A stretch of 64,000 nucleotides of DNA, from positions 7,316,001 through 7,380,000 of the forward strand of contig NZ_CP047020.1 of the NCBI RefSeq assembly GCF_009796285.1. The letters run 5' to 3'. The stretch is from Streptomyces broussonetiae. GTDB lineage: Bacteria; Actinomycetota; Actinomycetes; Streptomycetales; Streptomycetaceae. Positions within the stretch are counted from its first letter, which is position 1. Each line of letters starts with the position of its first letter. Positions 16,255 to 26,127 of the stretch are shown one piece after another. The translations under genes were made by a program, and so were the position numbers. The notes beneath the pieces were generated by a model. It was not told where the DNA came from, ran no database searches, and saw only the letters and a list, made by a program, of their open reading frames with translations.

Positions 16255-19101
16255 ATGAGCACAGGCACGGCCGCGGTGGCCGAGCGCGCGGACGGTTCCG
16301 GGCGGACCGGGGACCGGGTCCCGGTGCGCCTCGCGTCGGTCTATCTGCCCGCGGCCCTGCCGCGCGAGGGCCGCATCGCCTTCTGGGACCCCGACGGCGG
16401 CGCCCTGCCCGGCCCCGGCGACACCGAGGAACTGACCGTCGTACGACGTCAAGGCGCGAGCGTCCGCCGCCGGCAGGTCCCCGCGCTGACCCTGCCGCTC
16501 ACCGAGGCCCTGCCGCTGCTGGTCAGGGCCCGCCGCGACCCGGCCGCCCACCCGGCGACGGCCTGCTGGGGCGCCGCCGCGCTGCACGCGCTCAGGCTGG
16601 TCGCCCGCGGCCGGCTGCTGCCGGGCCTGACCCCGAGCGGACACGACGCCTGGCGGGCCGGCCCCCTGGAGCCCGACGACATCGCCCATCTGCGCGCGGT
16701 GGCCGCGGCCCTGCCGCCGGAGGGCCACGCCGTACCGCTGCCGGACCCCGGCCCGCTCCGGCTGCCCGAGCCGGAGGCCCTGGTCCGCTCCTTCCTCGAC
16801 GCGGTCGCCGACGTGCTGCCCCGCACCCCGGCCGCCCCGCACACCGCAGGCCGGCCCTTCGCCGCCCGCGAGCCCGTGGCGCTGCCCCAGGCGCACGCGT
16901 GGGCGGCCGAGGTCGCCGCCGGCATGGACGCGGGCGTACGCATCTCGCTGCGCCTGGACCTGTCCGCGTACGACGTCTTCGACGCAGGTGCTGCCGACGG
17001 CGCGCGGGCCGCGGGGGCGGCGATCGTGCAGGTGCACAGCCTGGCCGACCCCACCCTGGTGGCCGACGCGGCGGCCCTGTGGGCGGGGGAGGCCGATGCC
17101 GCGTTCGGTCCCCGCGCGCGCGTGGACGCCGCCCTCGCCGTCCGGCGCGCGGCCCGTGTGTGGCCGCCCCTGGACCGGCTTGCCGAGCAGGACGTGCCCG
17201 ACGTGCTCGCCCTGTCCGAGGAGGAGCTGGGCGAGCTGCTGGGCGTCGCGGCCTCCAGGCTGGCCGCCGCCGGGGTCGCCGTGCACTGGCCGCGGGACCT
17301 CGCCCGCGATCTGACGGCCGCCGCCGTGGTCCGCCCGGCCCCCGGCTCGGCGACCGACGGCACCGGCTTCTTCGAGAGCGAGGACCTGCTGCAGTTCCGC
17401 TGGCAGCTGGCGCTCGGCGGTGATCCGCTCAGCGAGGCCGAGATGGACGCCCTCGCCGAGGCCCACCGCCCGGTCGTACGGCTCCGGGACCGCTGGGTCC
17501 TCGTCGATCCGGCGCTGGTCCGCAAAGCCCGCAAGCGTGAACTGGGCCTGCTCGACCCGGTCGACGCGCTGTCCGTCGCGCTCACCGGCACCGCCGAGGT
17601 CGACGGCGAGAGCGTCGAAGCCGTACCGGCCGGCGCCCTGGCGGCTCTGCGCGACCGCCTCACGGCGGGCCTGCGCCCGGCGGACCCGCCCCCGGGCCTC
17701 GCCGCCACCCTCCGCGACTACCAGCTGCGCGGCCTGGCCTGGCTCGACCTCATGACCTCCCTCGGCCTCGGCGGCTGCCTCGCCGACGACATGGGCCTCG
17801 GCAAGACCGTCACTCTCATCGCCCTGCACCTGAAGCGGGCCCGCACCGAGCCGACCCTCGTGGTCTGCCCGGCCTCCCTGCTCGGCAACTGGCAGCGGGA
17901 GATCACCCGGTTCGCGCCAGGCGTGCCGGTCCGCCGCTTCCACGGCCAGGAGCGCACCCTGGACGGCCTGGCGGGCGGCTTTGTGCTCACCACGTACGGC
18001 ACCATGCGCTCCGCCGCGGCCAGCCTGGCCGAGCAGCCCTGGGGCATGGTCGTCGCCGACGAGGCCCAGCACGTGAAGAACCCCTACTCCGCCACGGCCA
18101 AGGCGCTGCGCACGATCCCGGCCCCCGCGCGCGTGGCGCTCACCGGCACCCCGGTGGAGAACAACCTCTCCGAACTGTGGGCCCTGCTCGACTGGACCAC
18201 CCCCGGCCTCCTCGGCCCCCTGAAGTCCTTCCGCGCCCGCCACGCCCGCGCGGTGGAGAACGGCGAGGACCAGGAGGCCGTTGACCGCCTCGCCCGCCTG
18301 GTCCGCCCCTTCCTCCTGCGCCGCAAGAAGTCCGACCCGGGCATCGTCCCCGAGCTGCCGCCCAAGACCGAGACGGACCACCCGGTGCCCCTCACCCGCG
18401 AGCAGGCCGCGCTGTACGAGGCGGTGGTGCGCGAGTCGCTGCTCGCCATCGAGACCGCCGAGGGCATCGCCCGCCGGGGCCTGGTCCTCAAGCTCCTGGG
18501 TGCCCTGAAGCAGATCTGCGACCACCCGGCGCTGTACCTGAAGGAAGACGCGCGCCGCGACGGCCTGGCGGCTCGCTCCGGCAAACTCGCCCTGCTGGAC
18601 GAGCTGTTGGACACCCTGCTCGCCGAGGACGGCTCGGCGCTCGTCTTCACCCAGTACGTCGGCATGGCCCGCCTCATCACCGCGCACCTGTCCGCCCGAG
18701 CGGTCCCGGTGGATCTCCTGCACGGCGGTACCCCGGTGCCGGAGCGCGAGCGCATGGTCGACCGCTTCCAGAGCGGTGAGACACCGGTCCTGGTGCTGTC
18801 CCTCAAGGCGGCGGGCACCGGCCTGAACCTCACCCGCGCGGGCCATGTCATCCACTTCGACCGCTGGTGGAACCCGGCCGTCGAGGAGCAGGCCACCGAC
18901 CGCGCCTACCGCATCGGCCAGACCCAGCCCGTCCAGGTCCACCGCCTGGTCACGGAGGGCACGGTCGAGGACCGAATCGCCGAGATGCTCGCCGCCAAGC
19001 GTGCCCTCGCCGACGCCATCCTCGGCTCCGGCGAGGCGGCCCTGACCGAACTGACCGACCGCGAGCTGTCCGACCTCGTCTCCCTGCGGAGGACACCATG
19101 A
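16255..19101 (+). CDS. SNF2-family DEAD/DEAH helicase
   Basis: Cytoplasmic Swi2/Snf2 ATPase of 948 aa expected to translocate on double-stranded DNA. The N-terminal half (about 1-450) includes a region resembling the SNF2-associated DUF3670 domain. The helicase core begins near residue 480 with LRDYQLRGLAWLDLM. Motifs are I DDMGLGKTVT (about 515), II VADEAQHVKNP, III ALTGTPVENNL, V GTGLNLTRAGHVIHFDRWWNP and VI ATDRAYRIGQ. The ATG has a GGGAGG/GAAGGG ribosome site. It is coupled by ATGA to the SWIM-domain gene, a common Streptomyces pairing. A role in DNA repair or transcription recycling is likely but unproved. Confidence 0.93.
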   Translation: MSTGTAAVAERADGSGRTGDRVPVRLASVYLPAALPREGRIAFWDPDGGALPGPGDTEELTVVRRQGASVRRRQVPALTLPLTEALPLLVRARRDPAAHPATACWGAAALHALRLVARGRLLPGLTPSGHDAWRAGPLEPDDIAHLRAVAAALPPEGHAVPLPDPGPLRLPEPEALVRSFLDAVADVLPRTPAAPHTAGRPFAAREPVALPQAHAWAAEVAAGMDAGVRISLRLDLSAYDVFDAGAADGARAAGAAIVQVHSLADPTLVADAAALWAGEADAAFGPRARVDAALAVRRAARVWPPLDRLAEQDVPDVLALSEEELGELLGVAASRLAAAGVAVHWPRDLARDLTAAAVVRPAPGSATDGTGFFESEDLLQFRWQLALGGDPLSEAEMDALAEAHRPVVRLRDRWVLVDPALVRKARKRELGLLDPVDALSVALTGTAEVDGESVEAVPAGALAALRDRLTAGLRPADPPPGLAATLRDYQLRGLAWLDLMTSLGLGGCLADDMGLGKTVTLIALHLKRARTEPTLVVCPASLLGNWQREITRFAPGVPVRRFHGQERTLDGLAGGFVLTTYGTMRSAAASLAEQPWGMVVADEAQHVKNPYSATAKALRTIPAPARVALTGTPVENNLSELWALLDWTTPGLLGPLKSFRARHARAVENGEDQEAVDRLARLVRPFLLRRKKSDPGIVPELPPKTETDHPVPLTREQAALYEAVVRESLLAIETAEGIARRGLVLKLLGALKQICDHPALYLKEDARRDGLAARSGKLALLDELLDTLLAEDGSALVFTQYVGMARLITAHLSARAVPVDLLHGGTPVPERERMVDRFQSGETPVLVLSLKAAGTGLNLTRAGHVIHFDRWWNPAVEEQATDRAYRIGQTQPVQVHRLVTEGTVEDRIAEMLAAKRALADAILGSGEAALTELTDRELSDLVSLRRTP

Positions 19102-21629
19102 GCCTCCCCCCGCAGGACCCCACCCCGGCCACCACCCCACGCCCGGCCGACGCGGCCCGGCAGGCCCTGCGGGCTGCACGGGAGCGGGCACAGGCCGAGC
19201 GCGACGCGGCACCGGACACGGACGTGGCACCGGACACGACGCAGGCCCCGGCACCCGGCGGCGCCGGGGGAGCAACGGAGGCAGCGGAGGCAACTGACGT
19301 AGCGGAGGCGGCGGAGGTCTCGCCCGGCAGCGAGCCGCAGCCGTGCGGTACGGCACAAGCACAGACGCAGACCCGGCCACCGCAGGACCTGGCCGAGCCC
19401 GCGGCGGAACACTCCGCCCGCACCGAACCGAGGCCCGCCGACGCGGCACGCGCGGCACTCAGGACCGCGGTTGCGGGTTCGGCCCAAGGCGGTGACAACC
19501 CGATGTCCCGGCTTCGCCCTGCCGTTGCGGCGGGTGAGGCGCCGGTGTCGGCCGGGGGTGGGGATCCGGGGTCTCGTTCTCGCCCTGGCGCTGCGGTGGG
19601 GGACGCGCCTGTTTCGGCTCGGGGCGGTGAGTACCCGATGTCCGGGCTCGGTCCTGGGGTTGTGGCGGGTGAGGCGCCTGTTTCGGCCGGGGGTGGGGAT
19701 CCGGTGGCCCGGCTTCGGGCTGCCGCCGCGGCGGGCGACGTGACTACCCCGGCTCGGAGTGAGCTTCCGGAGCCCCGGACCCTCCCCGCCGCCGCACCGG
19801 CCGACGGCAGCGGCGGGGCCCAGGCCGAGAGCCCCATGCCCCGCCCCACAGCCCCGCCCGGCGGCCGTCCCGCCGACGTCGCCCGGGAAGCGCTGCGTGC
19901 GGCCCGGCAGGAGGCACTTCGGGCCGAGAACGAGGCGGAGCAGGCCACCGTGCGTGGCACCCGCGCGGCAGAACCGCGCACCCGGCGCGGGCCCCGCGTG
20001 ACCGGCGGCCCTGCCGCCACGACGCCGCCCACCGCGCCCGACCCCGGGCCGGACTCCCGAGCGGCTCGCGTCAAGGCGGTCCAGGACATACGGCACTACC
20101 TGGCCGACGCCTTCCGGATGCCGACCTGGTCCGACACCCCGGAGGAGCAGCACCGGACCACGGACACCGACACCGACTCCGGCGCCCACGCACGCCAGGA
20201 CCGGTCCTCTTCGGCTCCCGCCGCCCCCACCGACCAGGCACACGCGGCTCAGTCGCCCACTGCCTCTGCCACCCAGATCACCCCCACCAGCCCCGACGAC
20301 CCTCATCACCCGACCCCCGCGCCCACGTCCCCGCGCCTGCCCCTCACCATGGCCACCCCGCACCGCGATTTCGAACTGCGGCGTACGTTCCCGGAGTTCG
20401 CGCCCCGCGAGGCCACCGCTGAGGGTGCGTCGTTCGCCGCGACCTGGTGGGGCAACGCGTGGGCGGATGCCCTGGAGCAGGGGGCGCTGGATCCCAAGCG
20501 GCTGGAGCGGGGGCGTGGTTATGCCGACCAGGGGCATGTCGACGCGATCACCGTGACACCGGGGCTCGTGCTGGCGTACGTGCGAGGGAGCCGGCCGCGG
20601 CCGTACCGCGTGCAGGTACGGGTCCGCACGCTGGAGGACACCGACTGGGAGCGTTTCCTCGACGCGGCAGCCGAGCGGCCGGGGCACATCGCCGCGCTGC
20701 TCGACAAAGAGCTGCCCCAGGCCCTCGCCGCCTGCGGCGTCCCCCTGCTGCCCGGCCCCGGCGACCTCGCCCCGCGCTGCAGCTGCCCCGACTCCGGTCA
20801 CCCCTGCAAGCACGCGGCCGCCCTGTGCTACCAGACGGCCCGGCTGCTCGACGCCGACCCGTTCGTGCTGCTCCTGCTGCGCGGCCGGGGCGAGAAGGAC
20901 CTGCTCGACGCGCTCTCCCGGCGCAGCGCCGCCCGCGCGGCCCGGGACCGGCGGCCCGGGACCCTGCCCGGTGTACGCGCCACCGACGCGCTCGCCCCCC
21001 GTCAACTGCCGCCGCTGCCCCCGCCGTTGCCGGTCCCACCGCATCCCGAGCAGCCACCGGTGTACCCGGCGGCGCCCGGCGGCCCGGACCCCTTCGCGCT
21101 GGACCAGCTCGCCACGGACGCCGCCGCCCGGGCGCACACGCTGCTCGGGACCGGGCATGACCCGGTGGGCGAGCTGACCCTGTGGCAGGACGCGGTGCGC
21201 CTCGCCGCGGCCCGCCCCGGCTCCGGCCTCACCGCCACCACCCGCACCCTTTACGCCACGCTCGCCACCGCCGTCGGCCGCACCCCGTCCGACCTCGCGC
21301 GGGCCGTCGCCGCCTGGCGCCAGGGCGGGGCGAGCGGGCTGGCCGTCCTGCAGGAGCCGTGGGACCCGCCGGCCGGCCGCTTCGACCGGGCCCGCCCGCT
21401 GCTGCTCGCCGCCGACCTCCCGGCCTTCCGCCCCTGGCGCAACCGCCTCACCCACCCGCGTGGCCACGTCCAGCTCCGGCTGAGCCGCGAGGGGTTGTGG
21501 TACGCGTACGAGTCGGATCCGGGCCAGGACGACTGGTGGCCCCGTGGCACGCCCGACCTGGATCCGGTGGGCGCGCTGACCGGCCTGGGCACACCGGACG
21601 ACGCGCAGGGCGATGGTGTGCACCCGTGA
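19098..21629 (+). CDS. SWIM zinc-finger protein with long low-complexity N-terminus
   Basis: Protein of 843 aa translated from ATG 19098, overlapping the helicase stop (ATGA). Residues 1-410 are Ala/Pro/Thr-rich and contain repeats of RPADAARQALRAARE-like segments plus a block of four 22-residue repeats. The conserved part starts near 420 (FPEFAPREATAEGASFAATWWGNAW). The SWIM zinc motif is Cys561-x-Cys563, Cys570-x-His572, followed by AAALCYQTARLLDADPF. SWIM domains bind DNA or protein; with the helicase this probably forms a functional pair. Orthologues usually have much shorter N-termini, so the extension seems lineage-specific. Confidence 0.9.
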   Translation: MSLPPQDPTPATTPRPADAARQALRAARERAQAERDAAPDTDVAPDTTQAPAPGGAGGATEAAEATDVAEAAEVSPGSEPQPCGTAQAQTQTRPPQDLAEPAAEHSARTEPRPADAARAALRTAVAGSAQGGDNPMSRLRPAVAAGEAPVSAGGGDPGSRSRPGAAVGDAPVSARGGEYPMSGLGPGVVAGEAPVSAGGGDPVARLRAAAAAGDVTTPARSELPEPRTLPAAAPADGSGGAQAESPMPRPTAPPGGRPADVAREALRAARQEALRAENEAEQATVRGTRAAEPRTRRGPRVTGGPAATTPPTAPDPGPDSRAARVKAVQDIRHYLADAFRMPTWSDTPEEQHRTTDTDTDSGAHARQDRSSSAPAAPTDQAHAAQSPTASATQITPTSPDDPHHPTPAPTSPRLPLTMATPHRDFELRRTFPEFAPREATAEGASFAATWWGNAWADALEQGALDPKRLERGRGYADQGHVDAITVTPGLVLAYVRGSRPRPYRVQVRVRTLEDTDWERFLDAAAERPGHIAALLDKELPQALAACGVPLLPGPGDLAPRCSCPDSGHPCKHAAALCYQTARLLDADPFVLLLLRGRGEKDLLDALSRRSAARAARDRRPGTLPGVRATDALAPRQLPPLPPPLPVPPHPEQPPVYPAAPGGPDPFALDQLATDAAARAHTLLGTGHDPVGELTLWQDAVRLAAARPGSGLTATTRTLYATLATAVGRTPSDLARAVAAWRQGGASGLAVLQEPWDPPAGRFDRARPLLLAADLPAFRPWRNRLTHPRGHVQLRLSREGLWYAYESDPGQDDWWPRGTPDLDPVGALTGLGTPDDAQGDGVHP
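19488..19754 (+). repeat. Four in-frame 66-69 bp repeats in the SWIM gene
   Basis: Units 19488-19553, 19554-19619, 19620-19688 and 19689-19754 encode variants of GGGDPxSRLRPxxAAGEAPVSA. The third has one extra codon. They diverge at both DNA and protein level but keep register, typical of slippage or unequal crossover in an intrinsically disordered segment. Confidence 0.85.
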
Positions 21630-21796
21630 CGCCGTGGCGGTCACGCTCTTTCCCCCGGCGCGGCTAGTGCGGTGGTGCCTGCGAAGACCGCGCACGAACT
21701 GTGGATGTCCGGTGTGCCGGTACGGGGCGGTGCGCCGGTGCCTGGTGGCCGGTGGCATCATGACCGGCCGGATCGACATCGGCGGGCGGGGGAGAC

Positions 21797-22414
21797 GTGA
21801 CACCGGTGAGGACGCAAAGACGTCCCCGAACGAGGCCGGGCAGCGAACCCAGGACGAGGCTGGGCCGTATCGGGACGGCGCTGTTCATGGTGTTCGTCGG
21901 GGTGTTGTTCGCCGGCCTCGGGATCGGCGGAGGCGTGGGTCTCGCCGGGGACCTGAGGTACTCGACGCGAATGTCCGGCACCCCGGGGCTGCTGACGATC
22001 GACGAGTGCATCACCACGGGTACCGGCAAACAGCGGCACACCGACTGCCACGGCGTCTTCCGCTCCGACGATCACCAGGTCACGGACCAGTTCGCCGCCA
22101 TCGGCGAGTCCTACCAGAAGGGGACGGTCCTACCGGTCCAGCGGGACGCGAGGGGCCGTTGCCACCTTGTCGGGGTCGCCCCGACTGCCGGGCGGCTGGC
22201 GGGGATCTGCGCCTGTGTGGTGGCACTCGTCGGCGGCCTGGCCTCCTTGTGCGGCGCCTTTGCCACCGTGATGCCGCGGCTGGGCGGCCGGATCGGCGCG
22301 GCCCTGTGGTCACCGAAGGCCGGCCGGATGCTGAGCCGGCTGCTGCAGGCGTGCGGTGTCGGTTTCGCCGTCTTCGGGGTGACGGGCGTGATCGGCTGGC
22401 TGGCCATGCCCTGA
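21797..22414 (+). CDS. DUF3592-like two-TM membrane protein
   Basis: Protein of 205 aa with a basic N-terminus and one TM at about residues 28-50 (ALFMVFVGVLFAGLGIGGGVG). An external segment of about 90 residues contains two cysteines (DECITTG..HTDCHGVF) that could form a disulfide. A second TM follows (about 130-155), and a C-terminal third hydrophobic stretch is at 185-203. The start is GTG 21797 with GGGGGAGA upstream. The external domain pattern resembles DUF3592 proteins; function unknown. The 21630-21796 gap shows no gene. Confidence 0.75.
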   Translation: MTPVRTQRRPRTRPGSEPRTRLGRIGTALFMVFVGVLFAGLGIGGGVGLAGDLRYSTRMSGTPGLLTIDECITTGTGKQRHTDCHGVFRSDDHQVTDQFAAIGESYQKGTVLPVQRDARGRCHLVGVAPTAGRLAGICACVVALVGGLASLCGAFATVMPRLGGRIGAALWSPKAGRMLSRLLQACGVGFAVFGVTGVIGWLAMP

Positions 22415-22670
22415 CGGCAGAATCGAGCGATCGGACATATCAGATAGAGCCTGCCCCGGGCAGGATCTACACTCAGTTGGTAGCCGCAAGCAACGGAACG
22501 TGAGTGATGATCGGCACGGGCCGTCGGCGAGGTCGTGAGGGTGCCGTGCGCTCGCACGGTGGACGGGGTCCGGTGAAGCGCCCCCACGACGACCTGGTGG
22601 ACCGCACGTACACGAGCCTCGGAGCCGGGCAGTGCCCGGGGGGCGAGGCGAGGCAAGGAGATTTGCACGC

Positions 22671-25328
22671 ATGACCATGTCCGCGTCCCCGGCCCGCGGG
22701 GGAACCGCAGAGATATCCGCGCCACCACCGCCGGCCGGCAGACTCACGCACCGCCAGATCATGACGATCCTCAGCGGCCTGATGCTGGGGATGTTCCTCG
22801 CGGCGCTCGACCAGACCATCGTCAGCACCTCGATCCGAACGATCGCCGACGATCTGCACGGTCTCAGCGCGCAGGCGTGGGTCACCACCGCGTACCTGAT
22901 CACCTCCACCATCAGCACGCCGCTGTACGGCAAGCTGTCCGACATCTACGGCCGCAAACCCTTCTTCCTCGCGGCCATTTCGATCTTCATCGTCGGCTCG
23001 GCGGCCTGTTCGTTCGCCACCTCGATGACGGAGCTGGCGGCCTTCCGGGCCTTCCAGGGCATCGGCGCGGGCGGCCTGATGGCACTGGCGCTGGCGATCA
23101 TCGGTGACATCGTGCCGCCGCGCGAGCGGGCCCGGTACCAGGGCTACATGCTCGCGATGTTCGGCTCTTCCAGCGTGCTCGGCCCGCTCATCGGCGGTTT
23201 CCTGGCGGGCCGCGGCAGCATCCTGGCCATCACCGGCTGGCGCTGGGTCTTCCTGGTCAACGTGCCGGTCGGCATCGTCGCGCTGTTCGTCGTCGCCAAG
23301 GTGCTCAACCTCCCGCACACCCGGCGCGACCACCGCATCGACTGGTGGGGCGCCGTGACCATCGCCATCGGTGTGGTGCCCCTGCTGCTCGTGGCCGAGC
23401 AGGGCCAGGACTGGGGCTGGACCTCCACCAAGGCAGCCGTCTGTTACGGGGTCGGCGCGGTCGGCCTGATCGTGTGGGTGCTGGTCGAGCGGGCCATGGG
23501 CGAGGAGGCCCTGATCCCGATGCGGCTGTTCCGCAGCGCGGTCTTCAGCAAGATGAGCCTGCTGTCCGTCATCATCGGCATGGGCATGTTCGGCGGAATG
23601 ATGATGGTTCCGCTGTACCTGCAGATCGTGAAGGGTGTCAGCCCCACCAAGTCCGGCCTGCTGATGCTGCCGCTGATGATCGGCATGATCGCCGGCACCA
23701 TCGTGGTCGGACGCATCATCCAGCAGACCGGCAAGTACAAGATCTTCCCCGTCATCGGGACCGTGCTGATCATCGCCGCCATGCTGCTGTTCCACTACCG
23801 GGTGCAGTGGAACACGGCGCTGCCGGAGACCATGGCCTACATGGCGCTGTTCGGCATTGGCCTCGCCGGCTGCATGCAGATTCTGACGCTGGCCGTGCAG
23901 AACGCGGTCGAGCCCAAGGACATGGGTGTGGCGACCGCGTCGGCCACCTTCTTCCGTCAGATGGGCGGCACCGCCGGTACCGCGATCTTCCTCTCCGTGC
24001 TGTTCAGCACCGTCGGCGACAAGATCAGCTCCGCCTTCCGGTCCGCCGCCCGGACGCCCGCGTTCCAGGCCGCGCTCCATGACCCGGCCGTCCGGGCCAA
24101 CCCGGCGAACGCGCCGGTGCTCGAGATGCTCAAGCACCCCGCGGCGAGCGGCTCTGGTGGCTCGGGCGTGCTCGACGACTCCTCGTTCATCCAGCGGCTC
24201 GACCCGCGTCTGGCCCAGCCGTTCAAGGCCGGCTTCACCGACTCGATGCAGCTTGTCTTCCTCATCGCGGCGGCCGTGATGGTCCTGGGCTTCCTGGTCG
24301 CGGTGTGGACCAAGGAGGTGCCGCTGCGCAAGGTGTCCGGGCTGGAGGCGCAGGCCGCGGAGGAGAAGGGCGGCCCGGCTCTGGAGCAGTCCGCTCCGGC
24401 GGTCACCGCTCCGGCGGTCACCGCTCCGGCGGTCGCCGCTCCGGCGGTCACCGCGCCGGCCATGGTGGAGCGCACGGTCGCCGAGCCTGCCGCGGACGCC
24501 GTCCGGCCGGTTGCCGAGCAGCCGGTCGCCGACCGGTTCGAACCGGTGCCCGGCGCCGCGACGTACGGCGTGCGCGGCCGGGTGCTGGACGGCATGGGCG
24601 CGCCCGTGCCGCAGGCCGTCATCACGCTGATCGACATCAACGGACGGCAGCTCGGCCGCGCCGTCAGCGGCGTGGACGGGAGCTACTCGGTGGACGTCGC
24701 CGGTCCCGGCACCTATGTGCTGATCGGTGCCGCCGGTGCCCGCCAGCCGCAGGCCGTCACGGTGGTCGTCGGCGATGAACGGGTCGAGTGCGACCTCGCG
24801 CTGAGCGGCACCGTCGCCCTCACCGGCTCCGTCCGGGACGCCGTCGACGGACAGCCGGTGCCGGGCGCTCTGCTCGTCGCCACCGATGTGCGCGGCGAGG
24901 TCGTGTCCTCCGGGACGTCGGCCGCCGACGGAGCCTTCACGCTCACCGAACTGGTCCCGGGCAGCTACACGCTCGTGGTGAACGCGGCCGGACACCGCCC
25001 GGCCGCTCTCCCCGTCGACGTCACCCCGGGTGCCACGGAACCCTACGAGATCCGCCTCGAACCCGGTGCCCGGCTCCAGGGCGTGGTCAACGGCGCCACC
25101 GGCCGGCCGCTCGAGGACGCCAAGATCACCTTGCTGGACTCGGCCGGGAACGTGGTCGGCACCACGATCACCGGCTCCGACGGCGTGTACGGGTTCACCG
25201 ACCTCGACGGCGGCGAGTACACCGTCATCGCCAGCGGCTACGCCCCCGTCGCCGCGTCGCTGCGCCTGGACGGCAGTGGCGTGACCGGCTTTGACGTCGA
25301 GCTGTCCCACCAGGACGGGGCTAGGTAG
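22671..25328 (+). CDS. DHA2-family MFS exporter fused to three carboxypeptidase-regulatory-like domains
   Basis: Proton-driven multidrug exporter of the 14-TM DHA2 group, 885 aa. The transporter part (about 20-560) has LDQTIVSTSIRTIADDL, GKLSDIYGRKP (motif A) and GGFLAGRG. A Pro/Ala/Val linker repeating APAVT (about 575-600) leads to three tandem Ig-like CarboxypepD_reg/SdrD_B domains: GVRGRVLDGMGAPVPQAVITL, LTGSVRDAVDGQPVPGALL and LQGVVNGATGRPLEDAKITL. These would lie after the last TM segment. The start is ATG 22671 after AAGGAG. The 256-bp leader carries GTTG(N11)CAAC at 22476-22494, a possible MarR-type operator, though no MarR gene is adjacent. Confidence 0.93.
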   Translation: MTMSASPARGGTAEISAPPPPAGRLTHRQIMTILSGLMLGMFLAALDQTIVSTSIRTIADDLHGLSAQAWVTTAYLITSTISTPLYGKLSDIYGRKPFFLAAISIFIVGSAACSFATSMTELAAFRAFQGIGAGGLMALALAIIGDIVPPRERARYQGYMLAMFGSSSVLGPLIGGFLAGRGSILAITGWRWVFLVNVPVGIVALFVVAKVLNLPHTRRDHRIDWWGAVTIAIGVVPLLLVAEQGQDWGWTSTKAAVCYGVGAVGLIVWVLVERAMGEEALIPMRLFRSAVFSKMSLLSVIIGMGMFGGMMMVPLYLQIVKGVSPTKSGLLMLPLMIGMIAGTIVVGRIIQQTGKYKIFPVIGTVLIIAAMLLFHYRVQWNTALPETMAYMALFGIGLAGCMQILTLAVQNAVEPKDMGVATASATFFRQMGGTAGTAIFLSVLFSTVGDKISSAFRSAARTPAFQAALHDPAVRANPANAPVLEMLKHPAASGSGGSGVLDDSSFIQRLDPRLAQPFKAGFTDSMQLVFLIAAAVMVLGFLVAVWTKEVPLRKVSGLEAQAAEEKGGPALEQSAPAVTAPAVTAPAVAAPAVTAPAMVERTVAEPAADAVRPVAEQPVADRFEPVPGAATYGVRGRVLDGMGAPVPQAVITLIDINGRQLGRAVSGVDGSYSVDVAGPGTYVLIGAAGARQPQAVTVVVGDERVECDLALSGTVALTGSVRDAVDGQPVPGALLVATDVRGEVVSSGTSAADGAFTLTELVPGSYTLVVNAAGHRPAALPVDVTPGATEPYEIRLEPGARLQGVVNGATGRPLEDAKITLLDSAGNVVGTTITGSDGVYGFTDLDGGEYTVIASGYAPVAASLRLDGSGVTGFDVELSHQDGAR

Positions 25329-25434
25329 CAGTCGCCGCCGGCCGCGGGCAGAGCGGGGGATCCGGGATCGGTTCCCCGCTCGCGCGGCGGCAGGAGCGGC
25401 ATGTGTGCGGACGGGCCGGTGCCCCGCCGCCCGA

Positions 25435-25467
25435 AGTGCGGGAGGCCCCGACCGGGCCTCCCGCACT
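25435..25467 (+). terminator. Strong hairpin terminator after the MFS fusion gene
   Basis: Perfect 14-bp arms at 25435-25448 and 25454-25467 around a 5-base loop, about 107 bases after the stop. The rest of the 25329-25620 gap shows no gene. Confidence 0.8.
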
Positions 25468-25620
25468 CGCATCCGGGCCTGACCGACCTGCCGTGCCGCC
25501 GGGGTCTGTGATTCCTGTGTGATGGTTGGTGATACGGCGAGCCCCGTCGGCAGCCGTTCCCGGGAGCGGCGCGGGAACGCCTGCCCGAGCAGCGGACCCG
25601 CCGCAGGGAGGCACTTCCCG

Positions 25621-26127
25621 GTGCGAAATACTCTCCTGGTGAGTTCACGCACTTCTCCGGTCAGCCAGCCGGTCACGATACGGAGGGCAGTCGCGCGGGA
25701 TGCCAAACGGCTCACGCGGCTCGTGCGTGGCTCAGGCGCCTACCAGGGGAAGTACTCAGCCGCAGTGGCGGGCTACCGGGTCGGTCCTGACTACATCGAA
25801 GCCCACCGCGCCTTCGTGGCCGTCGGCGCCGACGAGCATGACGGCCGGGTCATCGGGTTCTACTCGCTCGTCCTCGCTCCACCGGAGCTCGATCTGCTGT
25901 TCGTCGCCGACGAGGCGCAAGGACGTGGAATTGGACGGCTGCTCATCGCGCACATGCAGTCCGAGGCCCGTGCCGCCGGGCTCGACCGTGTCGAGGTCGT
26001 GTCGCATCTTCCCGCCGAGGACTTCTACCACCGCGTCGGTGCAGTGCGGACCGGGACCGCGCTCGCGAACCCGCCCGCCGTGCCGTGGGACCGTCCCACA
26101 TTCGAATTTCGCATTCCTCAGGAATGA
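25621..26127 (+). CDS. GNAT-family N-acetyltransferase
   Basis: Acetyl-CoA-dependent acetyltransferase of 168 aa. The fold is complete: N-terminal VTIRRAVARDAKRLTRLVRGS, central FVAVGADEHDGRVIGFYSLV, the acetyl-CoA loop VADEAQGRGIGRLLIAHM (Q-x-x-G-x-G) and DFYHRVGA near the C-terminus. GTG 25621 has GGGAGG at 25606-25611 with good spacing; GTG 25639 is an alternative. Substrate unknown. It is convergent with the metallophosphoesterase gene. Confidence 0.85.
   Translation: MRNTLLVSSRTSPVSQPVTIRRAVARDAKRLTRLVRGSGAYQGKYSAAVAGYRVGPDYIEAHRAFVAVGADEHDGRVIGFYSLVLAPPELDLLFVADEAQGRGIGRLLIAHMQSEARAAGLDRVEVVSHLPAEDFYHRVGAVRTGTALANPPAVPWDRPTFEFRIPQE

Noticed and set aside
16084..19458. Minus-strand open frame of 1124 codons
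   Set aside because: Antisense shadow of the SNF2 helicase; no conserved motif.
22476..22494. GTTG-N11-CAAC as a firm MarR operator
   Set aside because: Only four-base arms and no adjacent MarR gene; mentioned in the MFS entry but not listed as a feature.
22473..25715. Minus-strand open frame of 1080 codons
   Set aside because: Antisense shadow of the MFS fusion gene; the composition is Asp/His/Gly/Arg-biased without any fold signature.
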